A stretch of DNA of 64,000 nt from Antennarius striatus. Taxonomy: Eukaryota > Chordata > Actinopteri > Lophiiformes > Antennariidae. The stretch lies in contig NC_090781.1 in the NCBI RefSeq assembly GCF_040054535.1, forward strand, positions 13,165,982 through 13,229,981, written 5' to 3'. A program made the translations under genes and the position numbers. Numbering within the stretch: the stretch's first letter is position 1; each line of letters opens with the position of its first letter. Of the stretch, positions 48,401 to 59,600 are shown one piece after another. The notes under the pieces are model-generated. The model was not told the origin of the DNA and made no database searches. It saw only the letters and a program-made list of their open reading frames with translations.

Positions 48401-51400
48401 CTACTCTAAATACAAAAGTACTATTCACTAAGAATTACCAGAAACAATGACAGGACATAAAAACAAGACATGAGAAAATGTTTTTACATCCCGTTTCAAA
48501 GCGGTGATGTATTGTAGTTGTCTGTGTTCGTCCGTTCATGTCCACCAAATATTTTTGCAACTGTTGCAAATAGAAAGATGAAACAAAAAGCACATTACTC
48601 AGGCGGCAAAGGGGATGAAAATGAGATGATGACCTTGACCAAGGTCGAATTTCAACTTTTGTACACTCAGAAACCAGATAAGATAGAAAGACGAGGGAGA
48701 AGGCCAGTGCGAGTAAGACCATATGCATTAGCTTTGGATCTATGGTCTTACTTACACTGGACTTCTCCATATGCACTAGTCTATTCACTAGTCAGGTACT
48801 TTCAGTGTACCCTTACCTACCCTGAAAGTAGATCAGGGTAAGGATGTCTCTGACTGCTTTGGTTCTAGTTTTGTTTCAGTTTAAAGTCATGAATATTATT
48901 GTATTATGTTGTTATATTGTCTTTCATGTTTTCCTGTGATAAACTGATAACTGGACATACCCATGTCACAACCAAAGTTAGCTGTTATTAAAAATAAATT
49001 CTTTTGACTGTTGAAATAATTAACTAAATATTTTAGGTCATGTAGAACCACATACAGTACATGATATTGAGAATATGTTTTACAAATGTAAAAATATCTT
49101 ATTTTTACATTTGTATAATTTCCAGGAATCCTTTTTCACTACATGTTTGTAAAATTCCAGCAGGATTGACGCAAAACAAATCTGGCAGTATTCCAGATCA
49201 CTCCCCAAACTAGTGCTGAGAGAAGCTGTTTCAGTTGGCAGCTGGTTCCAAATCCATCAAATCTCTCAGCCCAACGTGTGTCCAAAAGCTACCAAGAGGG
49301 AACTGTCTTCTACATGCCTATTAGGCTGGAAACAAACTGCTGAACACCGGTGCCTGGTAGCTTCCCGATTCCTTCTTGCTCTGCTTCAAGGAAAAATGAA
49401 TGCTGCTGGGTTGAGCAGAAATAAACCCTCTGCAGGCTTACTGCCATCTGGTTCAGCTCAGCATTCACTGAGAGAAAACTGCTATAGGATTTATTCTCAT
49501 GCCCTTTCACTGAGCCTTTAATAAAAAAATCCTATTTTTGCTTTAAAGCCTGTCCAGGATTTCTATATTGTGAAGTGTGTCTCAAATTTACCCTGGACAA
49601 CCACTGTGGAAACATTCTCAGCTCAACATGTGGAGAGTGTGTGGATACTCGACTCTGTTGAGCATTGGTGCAGTCAGCTGTTAGAGCCAGACTGGAGCCC
49701 TTAATTTTTATACTGTATATAATGCATAGAGCACACACTGCGAAAAACACCGAAAACACTGCCCTCATCAAACACCTGTGGTGAAAATAATGATGTTATT
49801 TTTTAGTCCTAACACAAAAAAGCATTAATGTCCCACTGTTCTCAGGTTTTACTTAATGTGCAGCCAATTCTGGCTCTGATAGCAAACTTTTGGAAAAAAA
49901 TAACTTGTTTTATCTCTTTTCTGAATGGGAATATATACAGTATTACCTTATGTACAAATTACAGGGGATTTCACTGGATGTAGTATGTTATTCATATGCA
50001 GACACACAGTTGATCATCACCATTTTTAACAGGTTGAAATGTATATCTGTAACAATGTGGTGTGAGAAACCATTGCAAATGATAAACAGACTTTACATAC
50101 AGACTAACCATGGAACTTGTTATTTATTTACACTCTTAAATAATATGTAAATAAATAAGTTGTAATGTGTGTGAACTGATGATTTCACATTGGTGTATTG
50201 TAACGCCAATGCAAGAAAGATAGAGAGTACAGCAATGTTGTCCACTTATGATGGTTGTGGTTTAAAATTTGATATAAGATTAAACATTTTTTTCTTAAAA
50301 GTAGAGCAAGCGTCTCACTCAGCAAAAGTCAAACATATAGCAAAGACAAAAAAGCAGCTGCTGCAACTGAAGAAAAAAGAACAGGAGGGGTTTTTAAAAA
50401 AAAAAATCACTATACAGCATTCATTGTATTGTGTAAAGCATAAAAGGTAATTCTGTCGGCAAAGTTATTTGCAAGATAAGGCAGTCAAGGAGAGATCATG
50501 TTCAATTTAAGAGCACTTTCATCCCCTCAGTTGTTCTTGTGGGAATGTGGAATCCAACTCTTTGCACAAGCAACTCTGTTCTTGTTTTATTTTTCATATT
50601 GTGTGATGTTCGCTATGTTTCTTGTGCAAGAATGTAAGATCAGCCCCAAATCACACCAGAAATATGAATCAATCTGCATAAGTTTGTCATTCATACGGTG
50701 AGCAAAATGAAATTTAACTAAGCAAAATGATCAGGCCTCTAGATTCCTCTTAGAGGGTACGCTCCTATCATAAAGCAGTGCATCCCCAAAGGGACTGCAA
50801 TGCATGCCCTCAGGTTTTGTTTGACATTGTTTTATAATAATCTTTTAATTGTAAACAGCAATCTTCACAGCCAGTCCTCTGCTGAGTGGCAGCAGTGAAG
50901 TCTCTAGAGCGAATCACAGATCAGAGGCTCAGATCTGAAGCCAGGCTTGGTGTCTGTGTTCACACAGATTGGCAGGAATTTTTGTGATCTGGATCCCTGC
51001 ATTGCTTTTAAAATGAGTGTAATGATGCAACTTCATCACCACAACGGATAAAGAAATGCCCCAAAAAGTTTTTTTTTTATTTCAACAAAGTTTGTTAATT
51101 GTTGATGCGAATAACTTGTTATGACATTAAAAAAGAGAAAACTCCAAGTTACAGTTCATCAGATGATCACACATTAGTTTTCTTCTTGTTGTAAAGCTGC
51201 TGGAAAACACCTGACTACTTCACAGTAAGATAAATATAGCCAGCTTCCTCTCATTGACTGACTTGTGTTCTGAAGGTATGATCAACACAGTAAGGCAGAC
51301 TAGAGGGTCAGTTGTTATCTTCATAAATCCAAAAAGACAACCTGAGGCACGAGACATTTATAAAACCATCCCAGCTGACTGATTCCATATCCACAACCAA

Positions 51401-54073
51401 CTGACAGCCCTGCTGCTGAAAACCTTTAAAATGACTAGGAGAAATTCAGTAAATTGCATCCTTTAATATTGTGAAGCAGAAGTGCTGATTGTGCACAATG
51501 TGGAAGCTGCTCTGGGGGAATCATCAGTAGGAAATATAAATACAGGAGTTGTTATTAATGCTTGGAAAAATAATTATGTGTCATTAAATCCTTACATGTC
51601 CACACTGCCAACACTACATTCAAAGCTGCAGCACTAATAACCTTTGCTAGGAAGGATGATTTATTTTTTTAGTTACTGCATGTTTTCAGTATGCATGCAC
51701 ACATTTATTCAAAATAACTTAGGGTGCAATAAAATTGTAATTGTTTTTGTCTATACCTGAATACATTTTTAAAGAATATTTTTTTGGCATTTAATAAGCC
51801 AATAATTAATATATTAAAATGGCAATCAAGAGTGAAGAAATATGTTTGCTTGGGTTTTTAAAAAAAATATTATATACTGATTTTAATCCCTGCAGGGAAA
51901 TTAGTGGCACACTCTAGTTAGTTAAATCATGTATATACAGTATATGTGTGTACAGGCCCTGAACACACAAACACACACAGGGGGCCTGTACGCATGCAGG
52001 GGAGGTAGAGTGGAGGGCAGCTCCTATGTTGAGCGCCCAAATGAGCAACTTGTAAGGGGGACAGTGCCTTGCTCAAGGGCACCTCGAACCTGGACCCGTC
52101 TTGTTGTGCGGTGACAGCGCTACCCACTGCGCCACCCCAAAATACCTTTTGATTGTTTACAAACTAAACATATATATATAATAAGTCGCCTTTAATATTT
52201 CCTTCATATGACATAATTACAAAATTGTACTCCTCATTTGGTTTCTAAGCCACATTTAACAGTCCATATATTGCTGAATAAATAAGAGTTTGATTATGAC
52301 AGGACTCAAACCTAATTGTATTCATGAAATACACACATTATATTTCTCATTCTTATTTGAATAGTAAGATAAATAAATGTTTCTTGTCCATATGCAACAA
52401 TTGCTCTGCTTTGTTGATTGCAAGGCACAATCAAGAAGATCTTTCATATTCTATGTGATTTCAAATCCTTTTATTGTTCAGGGTCATCACTGCAAGGACA
52501 AATCTGCAGTGAAGCTGTCTGTGTGACATCTGCCCACTCTGGTTTGACTAATTTCTCTGAGCTTTTTCATGGGTTCAGTGGCTTGATGACAGGCAACGTG
52601 AATGAACATTATGAATGACTAATTCCTCCCACTCAGTTCTCAGATAACTAGAGAGAGTCTAAAACAGCCACGCCGGTGACCCTCTAACTGGTGTGATGCC
52701 ACCAAATAATCAACCAAAATGTTGCATATAAAATATAGTAAACACTGATAAGGTAATTATGCAGTCAACAGGCACCATTTCCCAGTGTTTAACTGACCTC
52801 ATTAAACACAAGCTGCTTATTCTTCAAACAAAATGAACCTGTTGAAATAGAAATGAAAGGCATACTCTGCAAATGTCTCCATGCATATTAAAACTCAACC
52901 CTGACGGAATATCAGCTTATTACTGTGTGCTGTCAACCAATTTTCCAGAGGGCTGTTTAATGTTGCATCAGTGGATTTATATTTTGTCGGACTGGAGTGG
53001 AGTGTTTTATTTGTGCTGTGTGTGACTGTGTGTGCCACTGCTAACTCCACTAGACTGTAATACACAGGTTTGTGTTCTCTGGGCCCAGGTGATAACCCCC
53101 AAACCGGCTAAAGAACAAGCAGAGGTAAATTTTTCTAGTAACATAAAACATCCAGGGAACAATACATTACAGCCCTTCTCTGGCCCAGGCTCAGTGCTGG
53201 TTTGTAGTTTGGGGTTTTCTTTCATAGCATTACTGCCTATAAAATCGACTTGGTTGGGATGAATCAGCCCTTGTTCTTCAAAACTAAATATTTCACTCCA
53301 TCAGAACTTAGCCTTCCGGTCTAGTTTATTAAACAAATGGATTATTTTTTGCTTATGGTTTGTGGAAACCATAGTGTGTGCCGGATAGTCGTCACTGCTC
53401 AGACTCTGTGCGCTTGATACTCTTGTCCTTGTGTTCTTGTTCTTTCACGACATGCTGCACAGTTACACATCAACCAATACTCACTTCTCTCCCAATCCTC
53501 TACTTTAAGCTATTTCTACTTCAGCCAACATCTTTAACTACTAGTAAATTTGTAGAAGCTGATATGAAGTGGAACTAAAGTTAATATCCTTTATATGCAA
53601 AACCATTATTCAAGCACAAACACTTTCTTTTTACGTCACTGTCTTTTTAATCTCTGCAAACCTGACACAATGTGTTATCCTCCTGGAATTAAAAACTTCC
53701 TCATTTGAAAAGAGATGCTTCACTTTGATTATATCATCAGCAATAAGCGAAATGCTACTAAATAAATGAATCCTACTAAAACAAGTTAATCAAGTGTATT
53801 ATTCGGGTTACGGTAACATCTTTTCGATGTAAAAATGCATTCTGCTCATCTTCATTTCTCATGGAATGTGCCAAGCAGTCAACGGCAGCCAAATCTCTTT
53901 AAATGGGCATTAAGCTAAAGGTGGGACAACAGCCAGACAGTATTTTGAGAGGCTTTACCATCAAGTTCCTCCACAGAGATGCTGGCCAGCACGTCGCTGT
54001 CGCTGTCGGACAGCGAGCGGCTCAGGTAGTTCCCCTTGTAGAGCAGGCCTGCTGTCACATGGTGGAACGGCAT
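17647..54073 (-). CDS. caln1: Calneuron-1 (neuronal EF-hand Ca2+ sensor), five exons
   Basis: On the - strand the exons 54073-53959, 45589-45446, 39501-39389, 21822-21666 and 17774-17647 join in frame to 657 nt, 218 residues plus TAG, one residue short of the human short form as I recall it. Two complete EF-hand loops are visible: residues 48-59 ([12 protein letters not shown]) and 84-95 ([12 protein letters not shown]), the second split by an intron. The [15 protein letters not shown] to NIIINEEES region at 125-161 stands where the degenerate C-terminal EF pair lies. A hydrophobic tail at about 191-213 ([20 protein letters not shown]) makes this a tail-anchored protein. The family binds Ca2+, sits on Golgi/TGN membranes and restrains PI 4-kinase IIIbeta at low Ca2+. 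It lies tail to tail with galnt17. Introns are 3.9, 17.6, 5.9 and 8.4 kb. An upstream exon at 62244-62443 would extend the N-terminus. Confidence 0.97.
17775..21665 (-). other. caln1 intron between the last two exons
   Basis: 3.9 kb, AT-rich, with no gene or clear mobile element recognised. The (TG)n tract at 21566-21636 lies at its donor side on the coding strand. ORFs within are short and have no domain. Confidence 0.6.
21566..21636. repeat. (TG)n beside a caln1 donor site
   Basis: A TG run on the + strand, so (CA)n in the caln1 transcript, about 25-30 bases downstream of the donor of the exon at 21666-21822. Confidence 0.95.
21666..21822 (-). CDS. caln1: caln1 exon with degenerate C-terminal EF region
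   Basis: Residues 125-176 plus one base. On the - strand the acceptor is CTCCTGCAG|TTTGAC and the donor GGAG|GTGAGA. It encodes [35 protein letters not shown] and [11 protein letters not shown] (CA)n tract starts about 25-30 bases into the following intron. Confidence 0.96.
22230..22620. repeat. Unclassified repeat-like stretch
   Basis: The stretch ends in AATAAACCTGTGTTCAG and CACCTGGGTCCTCGCC, an ending that resembles dispersed fish repeats I have seen. No inverted ends or coding domain are visible, so class and borders are uncertain. Confidence 0.25.
26828..26985. repeat. (CATC)n tetranucleotide array
   Basis: Near-perfect CATC/TCCA units over about 158 bases, with a few CCGT units at the left end. 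All six-frame ORFs here (HPSI and DGWM repeats) are artefacts of the array. Confidence 0.97.
28965..29105 (+). repeat. Degenerate SINE-like fragment
   Basis: ACCCATCCCTCAGGAGCAGTGG, then CAAGAATCTTCCTCAAGAGG and ACCTCTGACCTTCTGAT, resembles the reverse-strand ends of tRNA-type fish SINEs. It is too diverged to assign. Confidence 0.3.
30895..31072. repeat. AT-rich (TTA)n array with TATCATATAT units
   Basis: TAT/TAA triplets flank four direct copies of a unit containing TTATTATCATATA, then more TTA. The mirrored TTATTA/TAATAA ends could base-pair into a large hairpin. Confidence 0.85.
38865..38955. repeat. Seven perfect copies of a 13-bp unit
   Basis: GTGGATAGATCAT is repeated exactly seven times (91 bp) with no spacer and no variation. 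Each unit contains GATA. It lies about 430 bases before the start of caln1 exon 39389-39501 in + coordinates, inside the large intron. Confidence 0.97.
39389..39501 (-). CDS. caln1: caln1 exon with second half of EF-hand 2
   Basis: Residues 88-124. The exon starts with GT, completing the Gly codon of the split EF loop, and continues [16 protein letters not shown], then [13 protein letters not shown]. The donor is CAG|GTAAAG on the - strand. Confidence 0.96.
41065..41463 (+). pseudogene. Harbinger Myb/SANT-like DNA-binding protein, N-terminal part
   Basis: A 132-codon ORF. The region [20 protein letters not shown] to [15 protein letters not shown] fits the first part of the Myb/SANT-like protein that Harbinger elements encode to help the transposase reach its sites and the nucleus. 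The upstream part overlaps the inverted-repeat zone and is probably not true coding sequence. The protein ends early, so this is a remnant. Confidence 0.55.
41747..42018 (-). pseudogene. HARBI1-like transposase, N-terminal remnant with frameshifts
   Basis: On the - strand the start at 42018 reads MDCLFYE. The homologous reading then moves to another frame ([44 protein letters not shown]) and later to a third ([15 protein letters not shown]). At least two frameshifts are needed. Only about the first 100 residues remain, so the DDE catalytic domain is absent. Confidence 0.75.
42031..42150. repeat. Three tandem 40-bp units inside the Harbinger relic
   Basis: Three 40-bp copies at 42031, 42071 and 42111, nearly identical, each with AGTAGGTGGGGCTGTTATAC. 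Two copies carry CTGATTGGTC, a CCAAT motif on the - strand. They lie just upstream of the transposase start, where its promoter would be. Confidence 0.93.
42987..43047. repeat. (CA)n microsatellite
   Basis: About 30 CA units in a caln1 intron, not near a splice site. Confidence 0.95.
43849..44015. mobile_element. 167-bp MITE with 26-bp terminal inverted repeats
   Basis: The ends are exact inverted repeats at 43849-43874 and 43990-44015, starting ACAGTGCCTTGCGAAAGTAT. The interior is non-coding, with a C run after the left end. A TA follows the right CACTG; the left has CA in place of TA, consistent with a mutated TA target duplication of a Tc1/mariner-type element. The class is inferred from these ends. 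Confidence 0.88.
45366..45433. repeat. (TG)n/(CGTG)n array beside a caln1 donor
   Basis: TG units, then about seven CGTG units, then TG again. In the caln1 transcript this is a CA/CGCA tract that starts about eight bases past the GTGAG donor of the EF-hand 1 exon. Confidence 0.95.
45446..45589 (-). CDS. caln1: caln1 exon with EF-hand 1 and start of EF-hand 2
   Basis: Residues 39-86 (144 nt). It encodes [40 protein letters not shown] and IMQRLDMDG. The acceptor is TTGGCAG|AG and the donor GACG|GTGAGT. The intron turns into (CA)n/(CGCA)n about eight bases after the donor core. Confidence 0.97.
45988..46300 (+). mobile_element. tRNA-derived SINE
   Basis: The pol III A box TGGTGCAGTGG is at 46010-46020 and a B-box-like GTTTCAAGTCC at 46049-46059. 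A fish SINE body follows (TCCGGGTTCTCCAGCTTCCT, AAATTGCCCGTAGGA) and then a tail with GCTGAGATAGGCTCTGGCTC. It is not a tRNA gene: the cloverleaf is not kept. Confidence 0.7.
48038..48165 (-). mobile_element. SINE/L2-type tail fragment, reversed
   Basis: On the - strand it reads CAGCTGGGATAGGCTCCAGC and ends in GAATGAATGAATG repeats, matching the tail of the SINE at 45988-46300. The 5' part is missing. Confidence 0.6.
48696..48768. repeat. Long imperfect hairpin, 28-bp arms
   Basis: Arms 48696-48723 and 48741-48768 are reverse complements with three mismatches, separated by 17 bases. A second 9-bp inverted pair (TACTTTCAG at 48797-48805 and its complement at 48822-48830) follows closely. The surrounding DNA (about 48515-48850) resembles a dispersed fish repeat, so the hairpin may belong to a transposon rather than a microRNA. 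Confidence 0.8.
51960..52140 (-). mobile_element. tRNA-type SINE, second family
   Basis: On the - strand the A box TGGCGCAGTGG (52124-52134) is followed by GTAGCGCTGTCACC, the B box GGTTCGAGGT (52081-52090) and CCCTTGAGCAAGGCACTGTC. The 3' part continues towards 51960. Borders are approximate. Confidence 0.6.
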
Positions 54074-54080
54074 CTTCTCC
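53959..54080 (-). CDS. caln1: caln1 exon with short-isoform start codon
   Basis: On the - strand a pyrimidine-rich acceptor ends CCTCCAG, then G-GAG-AAG-ATG. The ATG at 54073-54071 begins [20 protein letters not shown], the short-form N-terminus. The seven bases before it read in frame as the end of a split Gly plus EK, so the exon can also be read through from an upstream coding exon. Donor GATG|GTAAAG. Confidence 0.95.
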
Positions 54081-54456
54081 CTGGAGGCAGCGGGCAGACA
54101 GTTAGACAGCAGAAACCCACAGCAAGAAGGTGAAGAGATTACTCCCTTAGGTTTGGTATAAGATTCATTAATTTACATGCTCAACAGTTTTCATATGTTT
54201 CTAAATAATCAGGAAATTCCCTTTTTACCTGTGAGGTAAATAAATACTTGAAATGAATTAATGTAGAAAAGAAAACTGCAATGTAAACAACTCACTGCAA
54301 CAGACACCTGTCTGGGCTTGTTTGTTCCTCTGGTGAATCTACAAACACATTAGTGTTCAAGGTCCACAGCAGAAACATGATCGATAAAGAAGTAGAACTC
54401 ATTCACTAAATGAGATGTCACACAGTGAACGGAGCTCATAGCAGGACATAAATACA

Positions 54457-54628
<172 letters not shown>

Positions 54629-57600
54629 TTTTTGTGAGAGAGAATAAAATGTTCAGAATGAGCTCAGACATTACGCAAAGAGCAGTGTATACGTTTTGGG
54701 ATGCTCTGAAGTTCTGGACTTCTCAACCTGCTTCTAATTTTACATCAAATTTCTGCAATGTCATGAAAGTTTCAGCTACTACATTTTTGCAAAACAAAAA
54801 AACATTTTGCAAACAAATCTCCTGAAATGTATATAATGTTCAGCTGCTGTTTCAGGTTAGCAATCAAATTCATCAATATGGGCTATCACTGGAGAATGCA
54901 TCAATCTAGAAGTGAGTCATCCTGTCTGTCAGACAAAGTTAAGACAGATACAAACCAGCAGAAAGACTTCACAACATGGAAACCCAAATGTTCTCATCAG
55001 GTTCATTACCGATACATTAGTAAACATTTATAAATTAGAAAATGGCAATTTATCAGCTGTCACACATATATATATCTTGAACACTATATCTGAGCTCAGT
55101 AAATTAATCTAGACTTTTCAATATATAAATAAATATGTTACACTGAGTTACGTGGAGGTTAAGACAATGTCAACAGCTGCAAACGGAATTTATTTTTACA
55201 TTTTCTTTCATGGAAACATACCATTAAAGAAACTTATAGCGGAATATCTGTCAATAATGATAAATGTACAGGTTTTTGTTCTAGTTTATGCTACCATTCA
55301 CACTTTTTGGAGGCTTTTATCGCTGTGTCCAGCGCTTACCAATGTGCATGGTTGGAGCTGTCAGCCAGCTGCTACCTCGCAAATTGAAAAGTGGTCCCCA
55401 CATCTTTCTTGTTTGTCAGTTTAATAAGCATACATATCAAGAAAGCAGAACGCCTGGAGCTTTACGGCCAGCTTGCTTTGCAGGCATTGTCAAGACTTTT
55501 TTTCACATCCTCATTCATTAATTATTCAGAAGTCTTTCAGCTGCCATTATGAATATTACGATCATCGCTCTCTGTCCCCTCTCTCTATATTAATGTTACA
55601 ACCCAAATGGCTGTTAGGTATAATATACAGTTTGAAAAAAGTTGCAAGCTATCCTAGGAATGATTTACAGCATGTACAAATAATTTATCACCATATTTTT
55701 CAGTAAATAACTTCTTAAAACAAGAATCTTTTTTTGTTTTTTATCAAAGTGATTTAAGAAATGAAAGGCTGTCATATCAAGCAACTCAAATGTCAGTCAT
55801 GCATGTGCAGCATGAGCACGCAGGATGACTCAGACTTCCAGTAAGCCTTCTCACGTTTCTGTCCCTTGGATCTGCATTTTTTAATAATTTACACTAATCA
55901 GCACCAAGCAGAGAGCGATCATCAGCGAGGACCAGAATACTCTACAGCTGAACGAGAAGTAAACACTCTCCTTTAGTGGCTCTTCCTTTCTAAAAGAATC
56001 TTGTTGTGACACATGTGAAAGTTTTCTTTTGTTTGTTTGATATTTTTATTCAAATTATTTGAGTTTTCACTGATGAGCAATTTCAATATTTAAAGTTTGA
56101 CAGACATATTTATTTTAACAGGTTATAGTTTGCTTGTCAGCACTGACATGTACTGTGTATTTGTTCATTAACACTTTTTTCCACTGGTGTGTTGTCTCAG
56201 GATACCATATGATTCATTTATCAAACTAAATACCCTGCAGCAATAATATCTTTACCATAAGTGTCATAAATGCAATGAAAATTATAAATTAAGGAAATTA
56301 AGGAATTAATATTTAATTATATTCATTCAAAGAATTCCAAAGAATGCACATCAGTATTGTATTAATCACAGGACATAATGTTTTTATGTTTGCCCTAAAT
56401 AAATCTGTGTGGTTCATGTGCCGTAATACTTCCACTGATGAAATATTCTGGTAGTTTTGATGTAACTCAGATCTAATGCTTCTGGTTATTTGGAAATTCC
56501 TTCTCCAGTGGAATCTTCCCAGCAGCTCAGAGCCTTTCACATCAAATCAAACTGTCCTCTATGATGATTGATGAAACAGACACTTCCATCTATCCTGGTG
56601 TGACATCGGAGAAGTAGTCATGTCTAAAAAGTAAAGAGATGTTATGGCACATTAGCAGGATTTACTATTTAATATAAGATTTTACTGTAACATCTCACAG
56701 ATCATGTTTATGAATGCAGTAGATTAGCTGTGATTGTGTGTTTAAACATTAAAATAACTGCTCTCCAGCCCCCTCGGAAGACAAGGAACGGAGCTGCTTG
56801 TCTCCTTCAGCATCATTACACTTGATTAAATTGATTAAGGTCTCAGCTGAGCTAATCTTCCCTTCAGGACCAGAGTGGAATACAGTAATTACTTAATTTA
56901 AAAAAGAATCACTGCTGTCTGTGAGACACTGGACCTCGTCGATGTTTATCAAACCTCTATTCTGTATATGCCGTCATGTGTGTATGTATGAATAAATATG
57001 TGCGTGATCAAAAGCTACTAACAACTAGAGTGGAAAAATAATTTCAGGGAATTAATAAAGTTGATTCAATCAACTTCAGTTAACTTTTGTTTATAAAGTG
57101 CTTAATCACATCAACAGACATTTCGAAGCGCTTTTACAGACGGAGCCCAACAGAACTCAAAGCTCGCAGACATTCTTCTTAGCATAAAGAGGCTGAGCTG
57201 TTTTGGAGTTGCATTTAGGATGACCAGAAAAGCTAATTCAAATAAATCACGCATGAACACAATGTTGAAACAAAATCTGATCATGTTTAAGAGAAATTGA
57301 ATGTGATTTTATCACCTTGAAGACATGAGCTGATGATGTCATCAAAAGCTACTTCCGTTGAGCAGGTTGGTGTGACTCAAAGTACCTTTGAATTAACACA
57401 TTTGTAAATTCCTGCATCCTGATGTTCTGTTGTATCATGTGCACAGAACATGGACGTGGACTATGATCGACCATCAACAGTTGATTCATCTCTGACAGCC
57501 GGGTCACTAGAGCTCAGAATCTATTCTTTCATTTCAACGATCAAGCACACCTGACACACAGAGAGTAAATAAAGTCAACTTCTCTTTCAGTTGTACAGCA

Positions 57601-58171
57601 TCGTCACCCAAATACTTCATATGACACTACTGTTATGAAGCATTCGAAGGCCTTTATAATGCTGATTTATGTAGACAGCACACAGACAGTCATCCTTCTC
57701 TTTTAACTTGATGGATTGTAGGGATAAAAGCCTGAACAATGAAGCGTGGAGGATGACAGCTGGGTTTAATGGTGTCTGAAGTCTAATGACGAACTGGATT
57801 TCAGAACTGAAAAACATGAAAAGACTTTTACTTTGAATGAATGGACAGAAAAATTCTTGCTCTAGTTTCTTTTAGAAAATTGCAAACTGGAGAAGTTAAC
57901 AACCATTCTAGGTCTTGTTTCCTTTAGCTAGACAGGCAGATGAACAACAAACCATTAGTCTATCAGTTTTTCCAGCATTATTCAACATTTTTTGTCAAAA
58001 CTGAACCCAATCACAGCAGAAGATGCTCATCTAAACTGTGCTCACACTGACACACCAAGGATAAGACCAAGATTGCCGACCAGTTAGCACTCTGACCCTG
58101 GAGGAAACTCCTCAGGCGTTACCCTGCTGCCAACAAACCTGAGGCACAGAAAGGAACTCTTTACATACTGA

Positions 58172-58175
58172 GTGT

Positions 58176-58213
<38 letters not shown>
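58172..58213. repeat. (TG)n microsatellite
   Basis: About 20 TG units with one TTTG interruption, in the first caln1 intron. Confidence 0.9.
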
Positions 58214-58216
<3 letters not shown>

Positions 58217-58444
58217 GGTGTGATGAAATCCACACCTATTCATTAGATTTAACGGCATACTACAAGCAGACATGAAAGCGCCACTGCCACCTGCTGTAGC
58301 GGATGTGAAATTACACTTTATTCTTGTACGGCAGTGAAAATGCTGATATGTTTGTCGTTCATGCTCATTTTTGTCCTAACTACTCACACTATACATTCAA
58401 AATATATTTCAATCATGTATAATATAATATAGTATAATAATGGT

Positions 58445-58575
58445 CTCATTGTTCATTAATTCATTCATTTATCTTCAGTACGCTCTTCTTCCGCTGTCTG
58501 CCGGGTTGCTGAAGTATATCTATTCAGGCATAAGGCAGGGGACACTCTGGGCGTGTCTCCAGCACACCGTGGTGG
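58445..58575 (-). mobile_element. Diverged SINE tail fragment
   Basis: Reversed ATTC-rich start followed by a degenerate copy of the tail region seen at 48038-48165. It lies directly left of the hAT-like element. Confidence 0.35.
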
Positions 58576-59188
58576 CTTCATCATATAAAAAGTAGTGCTG
58601 TCAGGCGATTAAAAAAATTAGTCGAATTAATTATTAATTACAGGATTTGTAATTAATTAATGTAATTAATCGCATTTTAATCTCGTACCTGCTAAAGGCC
58701 CCCAAATAAAGAATTTGAATTCTAGGACATTACAAAATTGTAGTGTATGACTAATCAATAGAATACACCAAGAAAAGAAGATTTGAAATCCACATTTTTA
58801 TTGGTTAAGTGTGCTCGATAAATGAAATTCAAAAGAAAAAAGACCAAGCACATCAGCAAACCAATTAGACGAAGGTGCATTTCTCAAAAATACAATATGA
58901 ATACAGTTAAATAAAATAAATACAATTCAGAAATAAAATAAGGCTGAGTCTCAAATAGGCACATAAGCAGACTCTCAATCAAAATTAATACTAAAGCTGA
59001 CTCAATACAACACTTCAAAATGAATAGTATAACATGCCTCTAAATAAGGCATCATCAATAGTAAGATGCCAACAGGCTTTTCCTTTAAAAGGGTAAGCTA
59101 ACGTTCAACTCTGTGTCCTTGACATGTTTTGCATTTAAATGATACGTTAGGCTGGAGCTGCTGAAAATTCTTTTTTACAAAAGGTACA

Positions 59189-59600
<412 letters not shown>

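Larger units (their letters stand above)
45590..53958 (-). other. caln1 intron with SINEs and a hairpin cluster
   Basis: 8.4 kb. It holds a tRNA-derived SINE (about 45988-46300), a reverse SINE tail fragment (about 48038-48165), a long imperfect hairpin (48696-48768) with a second one beside it, and a second type of SINE on the - strand (about 51960-52140). Short CATAG-like repeats lie near 46705-46775. No exon is seen. Confidence 0.55.

Noticed and set aside
48518..48841. 107-codon + strand ORF
   Set aside because: It overlaps a sequence that resembles a dispersed repeat and contains the hairpin; no domain is seen.
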